Source: Pseudomonadota bacterium (lineage in GTDB: Bacteria > Pseudomonadota > Gammaproteobacteria > Burkholderiales > Burkholderiaceae_B). Taken from it: a stretch of DNA of 64,000 nucleotides. Positions 17,690 through 26,773 of this stretch are shown here, in pieces; position 1 is the first letter of the stretch, and each line of letters opens with the position of its first letter. The stretch spans positions 62,001 to 126,000 of the forward strand of contig JAEWHK010000052.1 in NCBI GenBank assembly GCA_023387815.1, written 5' to 3'. The notes under the pieces are model-generated. The model searched no databases. It was given only the letters and a program-made list of their open reading frames with translations, and was not told where the DNA came from. The translations under genes were made by a program, and so were the position numbers.

Positions 17690-18487
17690 TCATCTGCCAT
17701 TCGTATCTGCATGTCGTCGAAGCTGCTCTGCCTGTGCTTTCATCTGCTCCACTACAAATGGCAGACGTGATGCATCCAGCCGGCTGGACATTGCAGTGAT
17801 GGTAATTGCAGCCTGGGGAAGTCCGGATGCATTCACAACCGGAACCGCGACAGCACTTGTTCCAGGCATGAGTCCATCCTGTACGTGCGCGTACCCCAAC
17901 GCCTTTGCGTATTCCACTTTCTCCATGAGTTGCGCTGGTGTCATTGACTGCTGTTCCAGTCGTTTCGCATTCGTGGTGATGATATGAGATATGTTTTCCT
18001 GGGAAAGACAGGAAAGAAGGGCAACACCCGATACACCGGCTCCCAAAGGGCGGCGCGCACCCACGTCAATGGACAGGACCTGTATCGGATGATGACCTGT
18101 CTGACGTGCAATGCAAATAGAATCCAGCCTATGTCTAATGCTGAGAAACGCCGTGTCACCAATGCTTTGAGCAAGATGACTAAGACAAGTGGTTCCGGCA
18201 GATAGCAGGGGGAACCGCCGTCGTCGCGACAGTCCAAGCAATGTCAGTTCATGACCGATGAGATAGCGACGAGTCAGGGGATCCTGTTCGACTGCCTGCT
18301 CCTGGATGAGGGTTTTCAGGATGCGGCGCGCAGTAGGTCTGTTCAGTCCGGATATTTCGACAATGTCGGTCAGTCGTACGCCATGTTCCTGACCACAGGC
18401 GACCAGCCTGAGAATGTCCATCGCTCGCGAAACCGTCTGGCTTCCCGGCTGTAAAGTTATCTGATCATCACTATCGGCGTTATTCAT
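17690..18487 (-). CDS. IclR family transcriptional regulator
   Basis: 265 residues: N-terminal winged helix (QTVSRAMDILRLVACGQEHGVRLTDIVEISGLNRPTARRILKTL, residues ~17-60) and a C-terminal effector-binding domain (GARRPLGAGVSGVALLSCL, then GYAHVQDGLMPGTSAVAVPV, residues ~140-240). It is next to a flavin reductase gene in the same direction and opposite the Bug-RidA-amidohydrolase operon at 19366, so it is the candidate regulator of one or both. Confidence 0.9.
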   Translation of the reverse strand: MNNADSDDQITLQPGSQTVSRAMDILRLVACGQEHGVRLTDIVEISGLNRPTARRILKTLIQEQAVEQDPLTRRYLIGHELTLLGLSRRRRFPLLSAGTTCLSHLAQSIGDTAFLSIRHRLDSICIARQTGHHPIQVLSIDVGARRPLGAGVSGVALLSCLSQENISHIITTNAKRLEQQSMTPAQLMEKVEYAKALGYAHVQDGLMPGTSAVAVPVVNASGLPQAAITITAMSSRLDASRLPFVVEQMKAQAEQLRRHADTNGR

Positions 18488-18525
18488 GAGTTTCCATATG
18501 ACATTTGCAGTTTCCCATATAACAT

Positions 18526-19143
18526 TTACAGCACGGTTTTGGGTGTTTGTGCGACGGCCTTCAATGTGATGACCTTGCCGAGCGTGGCGTAATTGGGGCC
18601 GCCCAGACGGCAGATGGGTCGAAGCATTGTGCTATCGATTTTGCCGTTGTTTACCAGATCATCCCTGATATGCAGCACTTTAATTTCTCCTACAAAAAAC
18701 TCTGCGCCCGTCTCACCGAAAGGCGTAACACTGTGCAAAGTGCATTCCAGACTGATAGGCGCTGCGGCGAGCCGAGGGACCGGCATACTTTCTCCTGGCA
18801 ATGTTTCAAGCTCCAGCAATTGTGTCTCGCTGATTTCCGGCGGATATTCCGCTGCGCTCTGATGCAGAGGCTCAAGAAGGGTTTCATCTGCAATATTCAC
18901 AACGAAATTCTCGCTGCGAATAATATTGCATGCAGTGTCCTTCCGCGCGCCTGCCTTGCGTCCAATGTTTACACCAATCATCGGTGGCTTATTGGAAACA
19001 ATCGTGTAGCAGCTGAATGGCGCCACGTTTACCAGTCCGCTAGCGGAGACCGAACTTATCCAGGCGATCGGCCGCGGCACCACGATTCCCGTCATTAATT
19101 TGTAGGTCTGCTCCGGACCCAGGCTGTCTGCATAGAGTTTCAT
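18526..19143 (-). CDS. Flavin reductase family protein (FMN-binding split barrel)
   Basis: 205 residues with the flavin reductase-like pattern: YKLMTGIVVPRPIAWISSVSA near the N-terminus, NVAPFSCYTIVSNKPPMIGVNIG, KDTACNIIRSENFVVNIAD and EFFVGEIKVLHIRDD. Such proteins bind FMN and either supply reduced flavin to monooxygenases or act as small FMN oxidoreductases. Located 38 bases upstream of the IclR gene in the same orientation and divergent from the Bug operon at 19366. No partner monooxygenase is present in the window. Confidence 0.88.
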   Translation of the reverse strand: MKLYADSLGPEQTYKLMTGIVVPRPIAWISSVSASGLVNVAPFSCYTIVSNKPPMIGVNIGRKAGARKDTACNIIRSENFVVNIADETLLEPLHQSAAEYPPEISETQLLELETLPGESMPVPRLAAAPISLECTLHSVTPFGETGAEFFVGEIKVLHIRDDLVNNGKIDSTMLRPICRLGGPNYATLGKVITLKAVAQTPKTVL

Positions 19144-19365
19144 TGTTTTGTTTCACCGAAAAATATGTCCAAATAGTAACCTTCAGTGCCTCCAAATATC
19201 CGAGACAGAGTGAATGATGCCGTATTTTCCTGAGGTTATGTGAGTGTCGAATTTCGTTTTAGTCCGGTATGTGGACGTAAATGCATTTTTTATATTGTCC
19301 CAGGATGGCAGGTTTTGATATCTTTTTTCACATGACTTCAAACCACTAATAACAGGAAGAGACTA

Positions 19366-20328
19366 ATGCATGCACGACAAGGGCTCATCGCCTTATCCCT
19401 ATTATTGAGTTCAACAGTTTACGCGAGCGACTGGCCTGCCAAGCCGGTCACTATCGTTGTGCCGTATCCTCCGGGTGGCAATGTTGATGTGGCGGCGCGC
19501 CTGATTGCACCAGGCCTGGCAAAAGCCTTTGGTAAACCGTTTATTGTGGAAAATAAGGCGGGTGCGGGTGGGATGATCGCCGGCGAGTATGTGGCCAAAT
19601 CCAAACCCGATGGGTACACGTTCTTCATGGCAGCCAATGGCCCACTTCTTTTTAGTCCGATCATTTTCAATCGTGATGCCTACAAGTGGGATCGTGATTT
19701 TGAGGCGGTGACATCAATTTCAATGACGCCGATGGTTCTTCAGACACGAACAGGATTGCCGTTCAAGACGGTCGAAGAACTGATCGACTTTGCAAAACAG
19801 AATCCTGGAAAACTGAATATGGCATCGCCTGGTGCTGGCACGTCAAATCATTTGATGAGCGAAATGATGATGGCAAAAACCGGGGCGAAATGGACGACGG
19901 TTCATTACAAAGGTAATTCACCCGCGATCACTGATTTGCTGGGCGGACAGGTCGATTTCAGTTTCGACCAGATGTCTGTTGCGCTGCCTTATCTCAAGGA
20001 CAAAAAACTGCGTCCACTTGCCGTTACCTCAGAAAAGCGTCTTGCCAGCCTGCCTGACGTGCCCACGATGGCAGAAGCCGGGATACAGGATGGCGTTGCC
20101 TATACCTTTACCGGTCTGATGGCGCCCAAAGGAACCCCAGAGGACGTTCTGAAGAAAATCAGTGCGGCCACGACTGAAATACTGAAAGAGCCGGAAATCA
20201 TTAAGCGTTTTGACACACTGGGGGCCGAGGCACGCAGCATGGCGCCGGAAGAATTCCAGGCATATCTGAAGAAAGAAGACGAACGGTGGGTGCCCATCAT
20301 CAAAAACGCACAAATCCGCGTGAATTAG
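19366..20328 (+). CDS. Bug/TctC family tripartite tricarboxylate transporter substrate-binding protein
   Basis: 320 residues with a signal peptide (GLIALSLLLSSTVYASDWP, cleavage near A-S-D) and the family landmarks PVTIVVPYPPGGNVDVAARL, VENKAGAGGMIAGEYVAKSKPDGYTF, VHYKGNSPAITDLLGGQVDF and LAVTSEKRLASLPDVPTMAEAG. It would capture a carboxylate in the periplasm. No TctA/TctB membrane partners are nearby. First gene of the rightward operon ending at 24037; ribosome site AGGAAGAG before the ATG. Confidence 0.92.
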   Translation: MHARQGLIALSLLLSSTVYASDWPAKPVTIVVPYPPGGNVDVAARLIAPGLAKAFGKPFIVENKAGAGGMIAGEYVAKSKPDGYTFFMAANGPLLFSPIIFNRDAYKWDRDFEAVTSISMTPMVLQTRTGLPFKTVEELIDFAKQNPGKLNMASPGAGTSNHLMSEMMMAKTGAKWTTVHYKGNSPAITDLLGGQVDFSFDQMSVALPYLKDKKLRPLAVTSEKRLASLPDVPTMAEAGIQDGVAYTFTGLMAPKGTPEDVLKKISAATTEILKEPEIIKRFDTLGAEARSMAPEEFQAYLKKEDERWVPIIKNAQIRVN

Positions 20329-20354
20329 TAAAGAGCAGGTCAGGAGAAATAGAG

Positions 20355-20750
20355 ATGACGAAAAGAAAGAGCATTTATGCCGAAGGGTTCAGTCACAAGA
20401 ACCCGATTCCGGCGGCGTGCCAGATTGGCAACATGGTGTACTCGGGAAGTATCCAGGGTACCGATCCGGCCACTGGAGAATATGGCTCTACCATCGAAGA
20501 GCAGAGTCGACTGATGTTTGAACATGTCAAACGTATTTGCCTTGCGGCTGGCGTGGACGTCACAGACATCATCAAAATGCATGTATGGATGAGAGATCGC
20601 TCGCAGCGCGCTGCCTTGAACAAGGAGTGGCTGGTCCTGTTTCCCGATCCGGATTCCCGGCCTGCACGACATACCATTCATAACAATCTGGACGGCGACA
20701 AATTGCTCGAATGTGATTTTATTGCAGTGAAAGGAGATTCAGATGCCTGA
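20355..20750 (+). CDS. RidA family protein
   Basis: 131 residues from the ATG at 20355, chosen because CAGGAGAA lies just upstream and the family N-terminus follows. Motifs: IPAACQIGNMVYSGSIQGTDPATGE, then DIIKMHVWMRDRSQRAALNKEW, and a C-terminal ARHTIHNNLDGDKLLECDFIA. In RidA itself the active Arg lies in a segment like PARxTV; here PARHTIH retains the Arg. RidA-type proteins hydrolyse enamines/imines or related pathway intermediates. It overlaps the next gene by eight bases, so it is a working part of this catabolic operon. Confidence 0.9.
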   Translation: MTKRKSIYAEGFSHKNPIPAACQIGNMVYSGSIQGTDPATGEYGSTIEEQSRLMFEHVKRICLAAGVDVTDIIKMHVWMRDRSQRAALNKEWLVLFPDPDSRPARHTIHNNLDGDKLLECDFIAVKGDSDA

Positions 20751-21615
20751 TTATCTTCCTTTTGATCCAAATCCACGCTCTCCTTCTCCCAAACCACCCG
20801 CTCACAGTTGTGATTGCCAGTTCCATGTGTTCGGGCCGGCTTCGAAGTATCCCGTCAGAGCGGGGGCTGCCTATGAAATGCCGACAGCCACAATTGAAGT
20901 GGCGCTCAAACTGCATCAGACTCTGGGAATTGAAAGAGGTGTGATCGTTCAGGCGACCACCTACGGTGCCGATCACCAGGTCGTGCTGGATGCCCTTGCC
21001 ACAGCCGGACCGGGCTATCGCGGTTGTGCCAATGCGCTGGTATTGCTTGAAGGTAGTGACAGTGAGCTTGCCAGGCTGGATGCGGCAGGCATCAAGGGGG
21101 CGCGCTTTAATCGTCAGGGGCTTGGCGTCAGTATGTCGGAAAAGGATTTTCAACACGCCATCGCGCGCATTCGGGAGCTGGGCTGGTATGCCAAATTCCA
21201 GCCGGAAGCAACGGGCATTATGGAGCAACTTTCCATGTTTCAGTCGCTGGATATCCCTGTGATGCTCGATCATATGGGACGACCCGATCCGCGAGCAGGC
21301 AATAGCGACCCCAGTCTGCAGGCCATGCTGGAATTATTGAAGCGCGGAAATTTCTGGGTCATGCTGTCGCTCACGGAGAAAGTATCGAAGGACGGTGCAC
21401 CCTGGGACGATGTCATTCCCATTGCACAAGCCTATATTGATGCGGCACCCGACAGGGTGGTGTGGGGAAGCGACTGGCCGCACCCGGTTTCCGTCAAACA
21501 GCCGCCGAACGAAGGTGATCTGGTCGAGCAGCTTTATCGCTATGCACCGACAGAGGAATTACGACAGAAAATACTGGTCGATAATCCGGCCGCATTCTTT
21601 GGATTTGAAAAATGA
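20743..21615 (+). CDS. Amidohydrolase family protein (2-pyrone-4,6-dicarboxylate lactonase-like)
   Basis: 290-residue TIM-barrel hydrolase of the amidohydrolase_2/LigI group. The N-terminal metal motif usually HxHVFGP reads CQFHVFGP here, with Gln for the first His. Other landmarks: IERGVIVQATTYGADHQ, VMLDHMGRPDP and VVWGSDWPHPV carrying the catalytic Asp. LigI-type lactonases can act without a metal, so the Gln need not mean inactivity. Overlaps RidA by eight bases and the FAH-family gene by four. A lactone or cyclic intermediate is the likely substrate. Confidence 0.88.
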   Translation: MPDYLPFDPNPRSPSPKPPAHSCDCQFHVFGPASKYPVRAGAAYEMPTATIEVALKLHQTLGIERGVIVQATTYGADHQVVLDALATAGPGYRGCANALVLLEGSDSELARLDAAGIKGARFNRQGLGVSMSEKDFQHAIARIRELGWYAKFQPEATGIMEQLSMFQSLDIPVMLDHMGRPDPRAGNSDPSLQAMLELLKRGNFWVMLSLTEKVSKDGAPWDDVIPIAQAYIDAAPDRVVWGSDWPHPVSVKQPPNEGDLVEQLYRYAPTEELRQKILVDNPAAFFGFEK

Positions 21616-22472
21616 AAATAGTCTCTTTTCTGTTAGAGAACAAACATCGCTTCGGCATCGTCAGTGGCAGCGATGTTGTTGATTTGACTGATGTTTTTGG
21701 CCCCGATATTCGCACAATAAATGATCTGATAGGCAGCGACAAGCTGGCATCTATTGGCAAATTGCTCCCAAATGACGCACCGCGCTACGCATTGGACGGG
21801 CTTCATTTTCTTGCGCCCGTCCCAAATCCGGGCAAGATCATCTGCGTAGGCGTGAATTATCACCATCGTAATGAAGAGTATAAAGACGGCAGCGCTGCGC
21901 CTGCCTATCCCAGTGTCTTCCCCCGATTTGCCGCCTCTATCACGGGTCACAATCAGCCGCTGATCTGTCCTGTTCAGGAGTCAGTGCAACTTGATTATGA
22001 GGGCGAAATAGCAATTGTGATCGGAAAACGTGGCCGACGGATTCCGGAAGAGGACGCGCTCTCACATATTGCCGGTTTGACCTGCCTGAATGAGGGCAGC
22101 GTACGTGACTGGTTAAGACATGGCAAATTCAACGTTACTCAAGGCAAGAACTTTGATCAGAGTGGCTCAGCCGGACCCTGGCTGGTGACGGCAGACGAAT
22201 TTCCCCGATATGACGATCTGGAAGTGATCACGCGCGTAAATGGTGAAGAACGGCAGCGGGATACCACGGCGAACCTGATGTTTTCCTTTGCCTTTCTGAT
22301 CCATTACATCTCCAAATGGACGACGCTTGAACCCGGCGATGTCATTTCCACGGGTACGCCCATAGGCGCCGGCATTCGGTTTGATCCACCGAAATTCCTG
22401 AAAGAAGGCGACGTGGTGGAAGTTGAGGTGCCAACAATCGGCACTTTGAAAAACACCGTTAAAAATGGGTAA
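21612..22472 (+). CDS. Fumarylacetoacetate hydrolase family protein
   Basis: 286 residues. The C-terminal FAH fold is evident from KIICVGVNYHHRNEEYK at ~76, DYEGEIAIVIGKRGR (metal-binding acids), SVRDWLRHGKF, GKNFDQSGSAGPWLVT and LEPGDVISTGTPIGAG. Members cleave or decarboxylate beta-diketo or oxo-dienoic acids. It sits between the lactonase-like and hydratase genes (ATGA overlap upstream; three bases downstream), consistent with a lower meta-cleavage-like pathway. Confidence 0.9.
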   Translation: MKIVSFLLENKHRFGIVSGSDVVDLTDVFGPDIRTINDLIGSDKLASIGKLLPNDAPRYALDGLHFLAPVPNPGKIICVGVNYHHRNEEYKDGSAAPAYPSVFPRFAASITGHNQPLICPVQESVQLDYEGEIAIVIGKRGRRIPEEDALSHIAGLTCLNEGSVRDWLRHGKFNVTQGKNFDQSGSAGPWLVTADEFPRYDDLEVITRVNGEERQRDTTANLMFSFAFLIHYISKWTTLEPGDVISTGTPIGAGIRFDPPKFLKEGDVVEVEVPTIGTLKNTVKNG

Positions 22473-22475
22473 ATC

Positions 22476-23258
22476 ATGCTGAGCAAACAGAAACACAAAA
22501 AAGCAATGCGACTATTGCTGGACGCTGAGGCTAACGCAACGCCCACAACGCAACTTGACGAGACCTTTCCTGGTCTGAGCATTGCGGATGCCTATGAAAT
22601 ACAGAAGCTGGTTATCGCTGAAAAGATTGCCAAAGGGGCGACGCTTCGAGGGCATAAAATCGGACTGACGTCCAAGGCGATGCAATCGACGCTTGGCATT
22701 GACGAGCCTGATTACGGTCATTTGCTGGATAACATGTTTTATTACGATGGTGATTGTCTTCCATCTGACCGTTTTATTGTGCCCCGGGTTGAGGTTGAAT
22801 TGGCCTTCATTCTTGGAAAGGCCATCAAAGGTCCGAATGTTTCGCTGTTTGATGTTCTGGACGCGACTGATTATGTGCAGCCTGCATTGGAGCTGGTGGA
22901 CGGGCGCACGAAATATCCGCGGCGGATCGTGGACAACATCGCCGACAATGCTGCTTCTGCTGCTGTAATACTGGGTGGCCGGGTCGTGCGACCCATGGAT
23001 ATCGATCTGCGCTGGGCCAGTGCCCTGCTGTATAAAAATGGCACGATTGAAGAGTCTGGCGTATCTGCGGCTGTGCTTGGACACCCGGGAATGGGAGTTG
23101 TCTGGCTCGCGAACAAAATTGCAGAATTCGGGGGCGTACTCGAGAAAGGGCATGTGGTGCTGGCTGGTTCGTTTACGCGTACTGTTCCCGTGGCAAAAGG
23201 CGACGTCATCCACGCAGATTTCGGTACCTTGGGCGGCATCTCCGTCAGCTTTGGCTGA
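22476..23258 (+). CDS. 2-keto-4-pentenoate hydratase / 2-oxohept-3-ene-1,7-dioate hydratase family (HpaH/MhpD)
   Basis: 260 residues with family landmarks: IADAYEIQKLVIAEKIAKGA, GHKIGLTSKAMQSTLGIDEPDYGHL, PRVEVELAFILGKA (metal-binding acidic pair), ATDYVQPALELVDGR and HPGMGVVWLANKI. It adds water to a 2-oxo-alkenoate to give a 4-hydroxy-2-oxo acid, the substrate for the following HpaI-type aldolase. Start three bases after the FAH stop. Confidence 0.9.
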   Translation: MLSKQKHKKAMRLLLDAEANATPTTQLDETFPGLSIADAYEIQKLVIAEKIAKGATLRGHKIGLTSKAMQSTLGIDEPDYGHLLDNMFYYDGDCLPSDRFIVPRVEVELAFILGKAIKGPNVSLFDVLDATDYVQPALELVDGRTKYPRRIVDNIADNAASAAVILGGRVVRPMDIDLRWASALLYKNGTIEESGVSAAVLGHPGMGVVWLANKIAEFGGVLEKGHVVLAGSFTRTVPVAKGDVIHADFGTLGGISVSFG

Positions 23259-23281
23259 ACAAAAAAGGAATCACGATTGTC

Positions 23282-24037
23282 ATGCAAAGGAACACTTTCA
23301 AACACGCCATTGCCGCAGGACAACATCAACTTGGACTTTGGGTGTCGTTATGCAACGCCTATAGTGCCGAAATTGTAGCCGGGGCAGGTTTTGACTGGCT
23401 TCTGTTGGACACTGAGCATTCTCCCAATGAAGTCTCTGGCGTGCTCGCGCAATTGCAGGCGGTAGCGCCATATCCTGTATCGGCCGCTGTCAGGCCATCA
23501 TGGAAGGACACGGTGCAGCAAAAGCGCTTTCTGGATATCGGTGCGCAAACACTATTGATTCCCTATGTCCAGAACGAAGAAGAGGCTGCGATGGCAGTTG
23601 CCGGCATGCGCTATCCGCCGCGAGGAATACGCGGCGTGGGGGGGACGATGCGCGCCAGTGATTTTGGCAGGAATAAAAATTACATGCACGATTGCGAAGA
23701 TGAACTGTGCCTTCTGGTACAGGTCGAAACGCGGGAAGGACTGGATAACCTGGAAGCCATCGCGAAAGTGGATGGTATTGATGGTGTATTTATCGGCCCT
23801 TCAGATTTGTCGGCAAGTCTGGGGCATCTGGGCGATCCAGGACACCACGAGGTGCAAAGTGCCATTGAAGATGCCATTCGACAGGTTAGGGCGCTAGGCA
23901 AGGCACCCGGCATTCTTACCCTGGATAAAAAGCTGGCCCACAGGTACATCGAATGCGGCTCTCTGTTTACTGCAGTGGGAATGGACGTGGCTCTATTGGC
24001 GCGCGGGGCAGAAGGGTTGGCGGGGGAGTTCAGCTAG
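23282..24037 (+). CDS. HpcH/HpaI family aldolase (4-hydroxy-2-oxo acid aldolase)
   Basis: 251 residues. Class II pyruvate aldolase motifs: AGFDWLLLDTEHSPNE (catalytic His), VRPSW (Arg), LIPYVQNEEEAAMAV, LLVQVETREGLDN and GVFIGPSDLSASLGH (metal-binding Glu and Asp). It would split a 4-hydroxy-2-oxo acid into pyruvate plus an aldehyde/semialdehyde. AAAGGAAT precedes the ATG at 23282. Last gene of the operon; a hairpin follows at 24071. Confidence 0.92.
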   Translation: MQRNTFKHAIAAGQHQLGLWVSLCNAYSAEIVAGAGFDWLLLDTEHSPNEVSGVLAQLQAVAPYPVSAAVRPSWKDTVQQKRFLDIGAQTLLIPYVQNEEEAAMAVAGMRYPPRGIRGVGGTMRASDFGRNKNYMHDCEDELCLLVQVETREGLDNLEAIAKVDGIDGVFIGPSDLSASLGHLGDPGHHEVQSAIEDAIRQVRALGKAPGILTLDKKLAHRYIECGSLFTAVGMDVALLARGAEGLAGEFS

Positions 24038-24070
24038 GGTCAGCTCATTTTTCAGTGTATGCGCGTATAA

Positions 24071-24101
24071 AAACCCTTGCTCCTCCCGGAGCCAAGGGTT
24101 T
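24071..24101. terminator. Putative shared terminator hairpin between convergent operons
   Basis: AAACCCTTG at 24071-24079 pairs with CAAGGGTTT at 24093-24101 around a 13-base loop. It sits between the aldolase stop (24037, rightward) and the aldehyde dehydrogenase stop (24130, leftward). The A-rich flank favours the leftward transcript; the rightward T-run is short. Confidence 0.6.
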
Positions 24102-24129
24102 AGGCACTTATTGGTTGAAACTCGAAGTG

Positions 24130-25725
24130 TCAGCGAACTTCCATTACCCCATTTACCTTGCGGCTAATCTTTAGTGGGTTCGCTTCTTTGACAGCGTCGG
24201 GCAGCAGCGCTTCGGGAATGTCCTGATAGCAGACCGGACGCAGGAAACGATCGATGGCAGTTGCACCTACCGAGGTGAACATCGAGTTGGAACTGGATGG
24301 GAAGGGCCCGCCGTGGACCATCGCATGGCACACCTCAACACCCGTGGGAAATCCGTTAGCCAGAATACGACCGGCCTTGCGTTCCAGAACGGGCAGCAGG
24401 CTCGCGGCCAGTTTGTAATCCGCTTCATCCATCTGAAGGGTTGCCGTCAATTGTCCTTCCAATGTTTCTGTGATTGACAGAAACTGCGCTTCATCACTTA
24501 TCGATACGATGATAGAAGCGGGACCGAACATTTCTGCGTGCAGCGCTGGATTTTGCAGGAATTCATCTGCAGTTGCCATATATAGAGCGGCCTGTGCGCC
24601 ATTGGGGGCATCGTTTGTAGCACCGCCTGAGCCTACCTTTTTAACGCTACCCACCGATTCAACTTCAGCAGTGCCACGCGTATAGGCTTCGTAAATGCCA
24701 GGAGTCAACATTGTTTGTGCAGATTTTTCGGCAATCGCTGTCCCCGCTGCATCTACGAAGGCATCCAGGTCGGCGCCTTCCTTTGCGAAAACCAGACCTG
24801 GATTGGTACAAAATTGTCCTGCCCCAAGGTTAAGGGAATCGACGAAATCTTTGGCGATCTTCTCCCCACGGTTTTGCAGGGCAGATGGCAGCAGGTAGAC
24901 GGGGTTGATGCTGCTCATCTCGGCGTAGACTGGAATGGGTTCCGGACGCTTGTTGGCTATCGCCGTGAGTGCTAGGCCGCCCTGGCGGGAGCCAGTAAAG
25001 CCGACAGCTTTGATGGCAGGGTGAGCTACCAGTTGTTCGCCGACGTCGCGACCTCTGCCAATCAGCAGCGAGAATACGCCTTCAGGGAGTTCCAGATCTT
25101 TCACTGCTTTTTGAATCGCACGTCCCACCAGTTCTGACGTTCCCAGATGTGCGCTATGTGCTTTGACGATGACAGGCGCACCGGCGGCCAGGGCAGAGGC
25201 GGTATCTCCGCCTGCGACAGAGAATGCGAAGGGAAAGTTGCTTGCGCCGAATACTGCTACCGGGCCCAGTGGAATTTTGCACAGACGCAGATCAGCACGG
25301 GGTAATGGCTCGCGATTGGGCTGAGCGGGGTCAATGCTGGCTGAAAGAAACGCGCCATCGCGGATCACCTGTGCGAACAGTTTGAGCTGTCCGATCGTGC
25401 GGCCACGCTCACCTTGCAGGCGAGCGATGGGCAATCCGGTTTCAGCATGCGCGCGCTCGATCAGTGTATCTCCAAGAGACATAATATTCTCGGCGATGGT
25501 TTCCAGGAACTGTGCCCTTAATGAGAAGGGAAGGTTGCGGTATGGATCAAAAGCAGCCGCAGCCAGTTCCGCTGCACAATCGACTTCATTTGCGCCGCCC
25601 AGACCAAATACCGGTTCAGGAATGTCGCTATTGGTGCCTGGGTTGAATGCAAGCATAGTACCGGACGAGCCCCGTACTGCGTTTGAGCCGATGAGCATTT
25701 CGCCGGTGGGTTGTGTCTGAGTCAT
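24130..25725 (-). CDS. Aldehyde dehydrogenase (NADP+), 2,5-dioxovalerate/ketoglutarate semialdehyde type
   Basis: About 531 residues from the ATG at 25725 (MTQTQPTGEML); the frame continues upstream but the extra residues do not look native. Landmarks: VAVFGASNFPFAFSVAGGDTASALAAG, KAHSAHLGTSELVGRA, AVGFTGSRQGG, a general-base Glu in VYAEMSSINPVYLLP and the nucleophilic Cys in NLGAGQFCTNPG. The sequence follows the ketoglutarate-semialdehyde dehydrogenase branch rather than the GABA or betaine types. With the upstream KdgD it would complete conversion of a 5-dehydro-4-deoxy sugar acid to 2-oxoglutarate. Confidence 0.9.
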   Translation of the reverse strand: MTQTQPTGEMLIGSNAVRGSSGTMLAFNPGTNSDIPEPVFGLGGANEVDCAAELAAAAFDPYRNLPFSLRAQFLETIAENIMSLGDTLIERAHAETGLPIARLQGERGRTIGQLKLFAQVIRDGAFLSASIDPAQPNREPLPRADLRLCKIPLGPVAVFGASNFPFAFSVAGGDTASALAAGAPVIVKAHSAHLGTSELVGRAIQKAVKDLELPEGVFSLLIGRGRDVGEQLVAHPAIKAVGFTGSRQGGLALTAIANKRPEPIPVYAEMSSINPVYLLPSALQNRGEKIAKDFVDSLNLGAGQFCTNPGLVFAKEGADLDAFVDAAGTAIAEKSAQTMLTPGIYEAYTRGTAEVESVGSVKKVGSGGATNDAPNGAQAALYMATADEFLQNPALHAEMFGPASIIVSISDEAQFLSITETLEGQLTATLQMDEADYKLAASLLPVLERKAGRILANGFPTGVEVCHAMVHGGPFPSSSNSMFTSVGATAIDRFLRPVCYQDIPEALLPDAVKEANPLKISRKVNGVMEVR

Positions 25726-25837
25726 AAATGTTTCCGAAGTGAGATTGAGGTAAGGCGCGCGCAATGGGATTGCGGGATATTCAGGGAGAGGCATATCGGG
25801 AACGGGTTGTGTCAACCTGGTTCCCGAAAGGCCTGTA

Positions 25838-26749
25838 TTACTGCAGATCGCTGACGCTCTCAATCAGGGATTTGAGCATTTCTTTTTCTTCGTCTGTCAG
25901 GTTTGTCAGTGGGGGACGCACTGGGCCAGGTGTGCGGCCAATTGCCTGAACGCCCGCCTTGATGGCAGATACCGGGTGGCCGGCCTGGCGGTCACGGATC
26001 TGCACAAATGGATAAAAGAAACGCTCGAGTATGGTGTCCATTGTCGCGTTGTCGCCGGCGCGAAGTGCATTGTAGAAACGCAAAGCCATTCCCGGAACAA
26101 AGTTGAAAACAGCTGAGGAGTAGGTGGTAATTCCAATGCCATTGAACCCTTGTGCAAACAGTTCGTGCGTGGGCATGCCGCCGATATAGCAAAGTCGATC
26201 ACGAAGTGTAGATGTGATATGACGGACCAGATCCGTTTTGCCTGTGCCGTCTTTAAAGCCGATCAGGTTGGGGCAAACATCTGCGAGACGGGCGACGGTA
26301 TCTGCCTGTGCGACTGAATTGGCGCGGTTATAGATGATTACGCCAAGGCCGGTGGAATCGCATACGGCTTTGATGTGTTCATAAATGCCTTCCTGCGGGA
26401 CGTTCATCAGGTAGTGAGGAAGCAGAAGCAGACCATCTGCACCCGCCTTCTCGGCACGCCGGGCTATGTCTTTAGCCAGTTCAGTTCCGTAGCCACAACC
26501 CGCAATAATGGGCATTGCACCAGCGGCTTCTTTTGCTGCTTTTGTCGTTTGAGCAATTTCTTCCGGCGTCAGTGAAAATAATTCACCGGTGCCTCCTGCG
26601 GCAAATAGTCCCGCTGCGTCGTAGCCCGATAGCCATTCCACATGTGACTGATAGCTGGATAAATTCAAACTCAAATCATCATTGAAGTGAGTCACCGGAA
26701 ACGATAGTAAGCCGGAAGAAATGCGTGTTTTGAGTTCCTGCGGAGACAC
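25838..26749 (-). CDS. kdgD: 5-dehydro-4-deoxyglucarate dehydratase
   Basis: 303 residues of the DHDPS/NAL class I aldolase superfamily: LLSFPVTHFNDDLSLNLSSY, AAGLFAAGGTGELFSLTPEE (GxxGE motif), LLLPHYLMNVPQEGIYEHI, VIIYNRANS (Tyr) and LIGFKDGTGKTD (Schiff-base Lys). The CT-FPV N-terminus and the GTGKTD strand are typical of KdgD. It dehydrates and decarboxylates 5-dehydro-4-deoxy-D-glucarate to 2-oxoglutarate semialdehyde, which the adjacent dehydrogenase can oxidise. No glucarate/galactarate dehydratase is in the window. Its promoter region carries a twin palindrome and a heptamer repeat. Confidence 0.92.
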   Translation of the reverse strand: MSPQELKTRISSGLLSFPVTHFNDDLSLNLSSYQSHVEWLSGYDAAGLFAAGGTGELFSLTPEEIAQTTKAAKEAAGAMPIIAGCGYGTELAKDIARRAEKAGADGLLLLPHYLMNVPQEGIYEHIKAVCDSTGLGVIIYNRANSVAQADTVARLADVCPNLIGFKDGTGKTDLVRHITSTLRDRLCYIGGMPTHELFAQGFNGIGITTYSSAVFNFVPGMALRFYNALRAGDNATMDTILERFFYPFVQIRDRQAGHPVSAIKAGVQAIGRTPGPVRPPLTNLTDEEKEMLKSLIESVSDLQ

Positions 26750-26773
26750 TGATTTAACCCCTTTTTAAATTAG

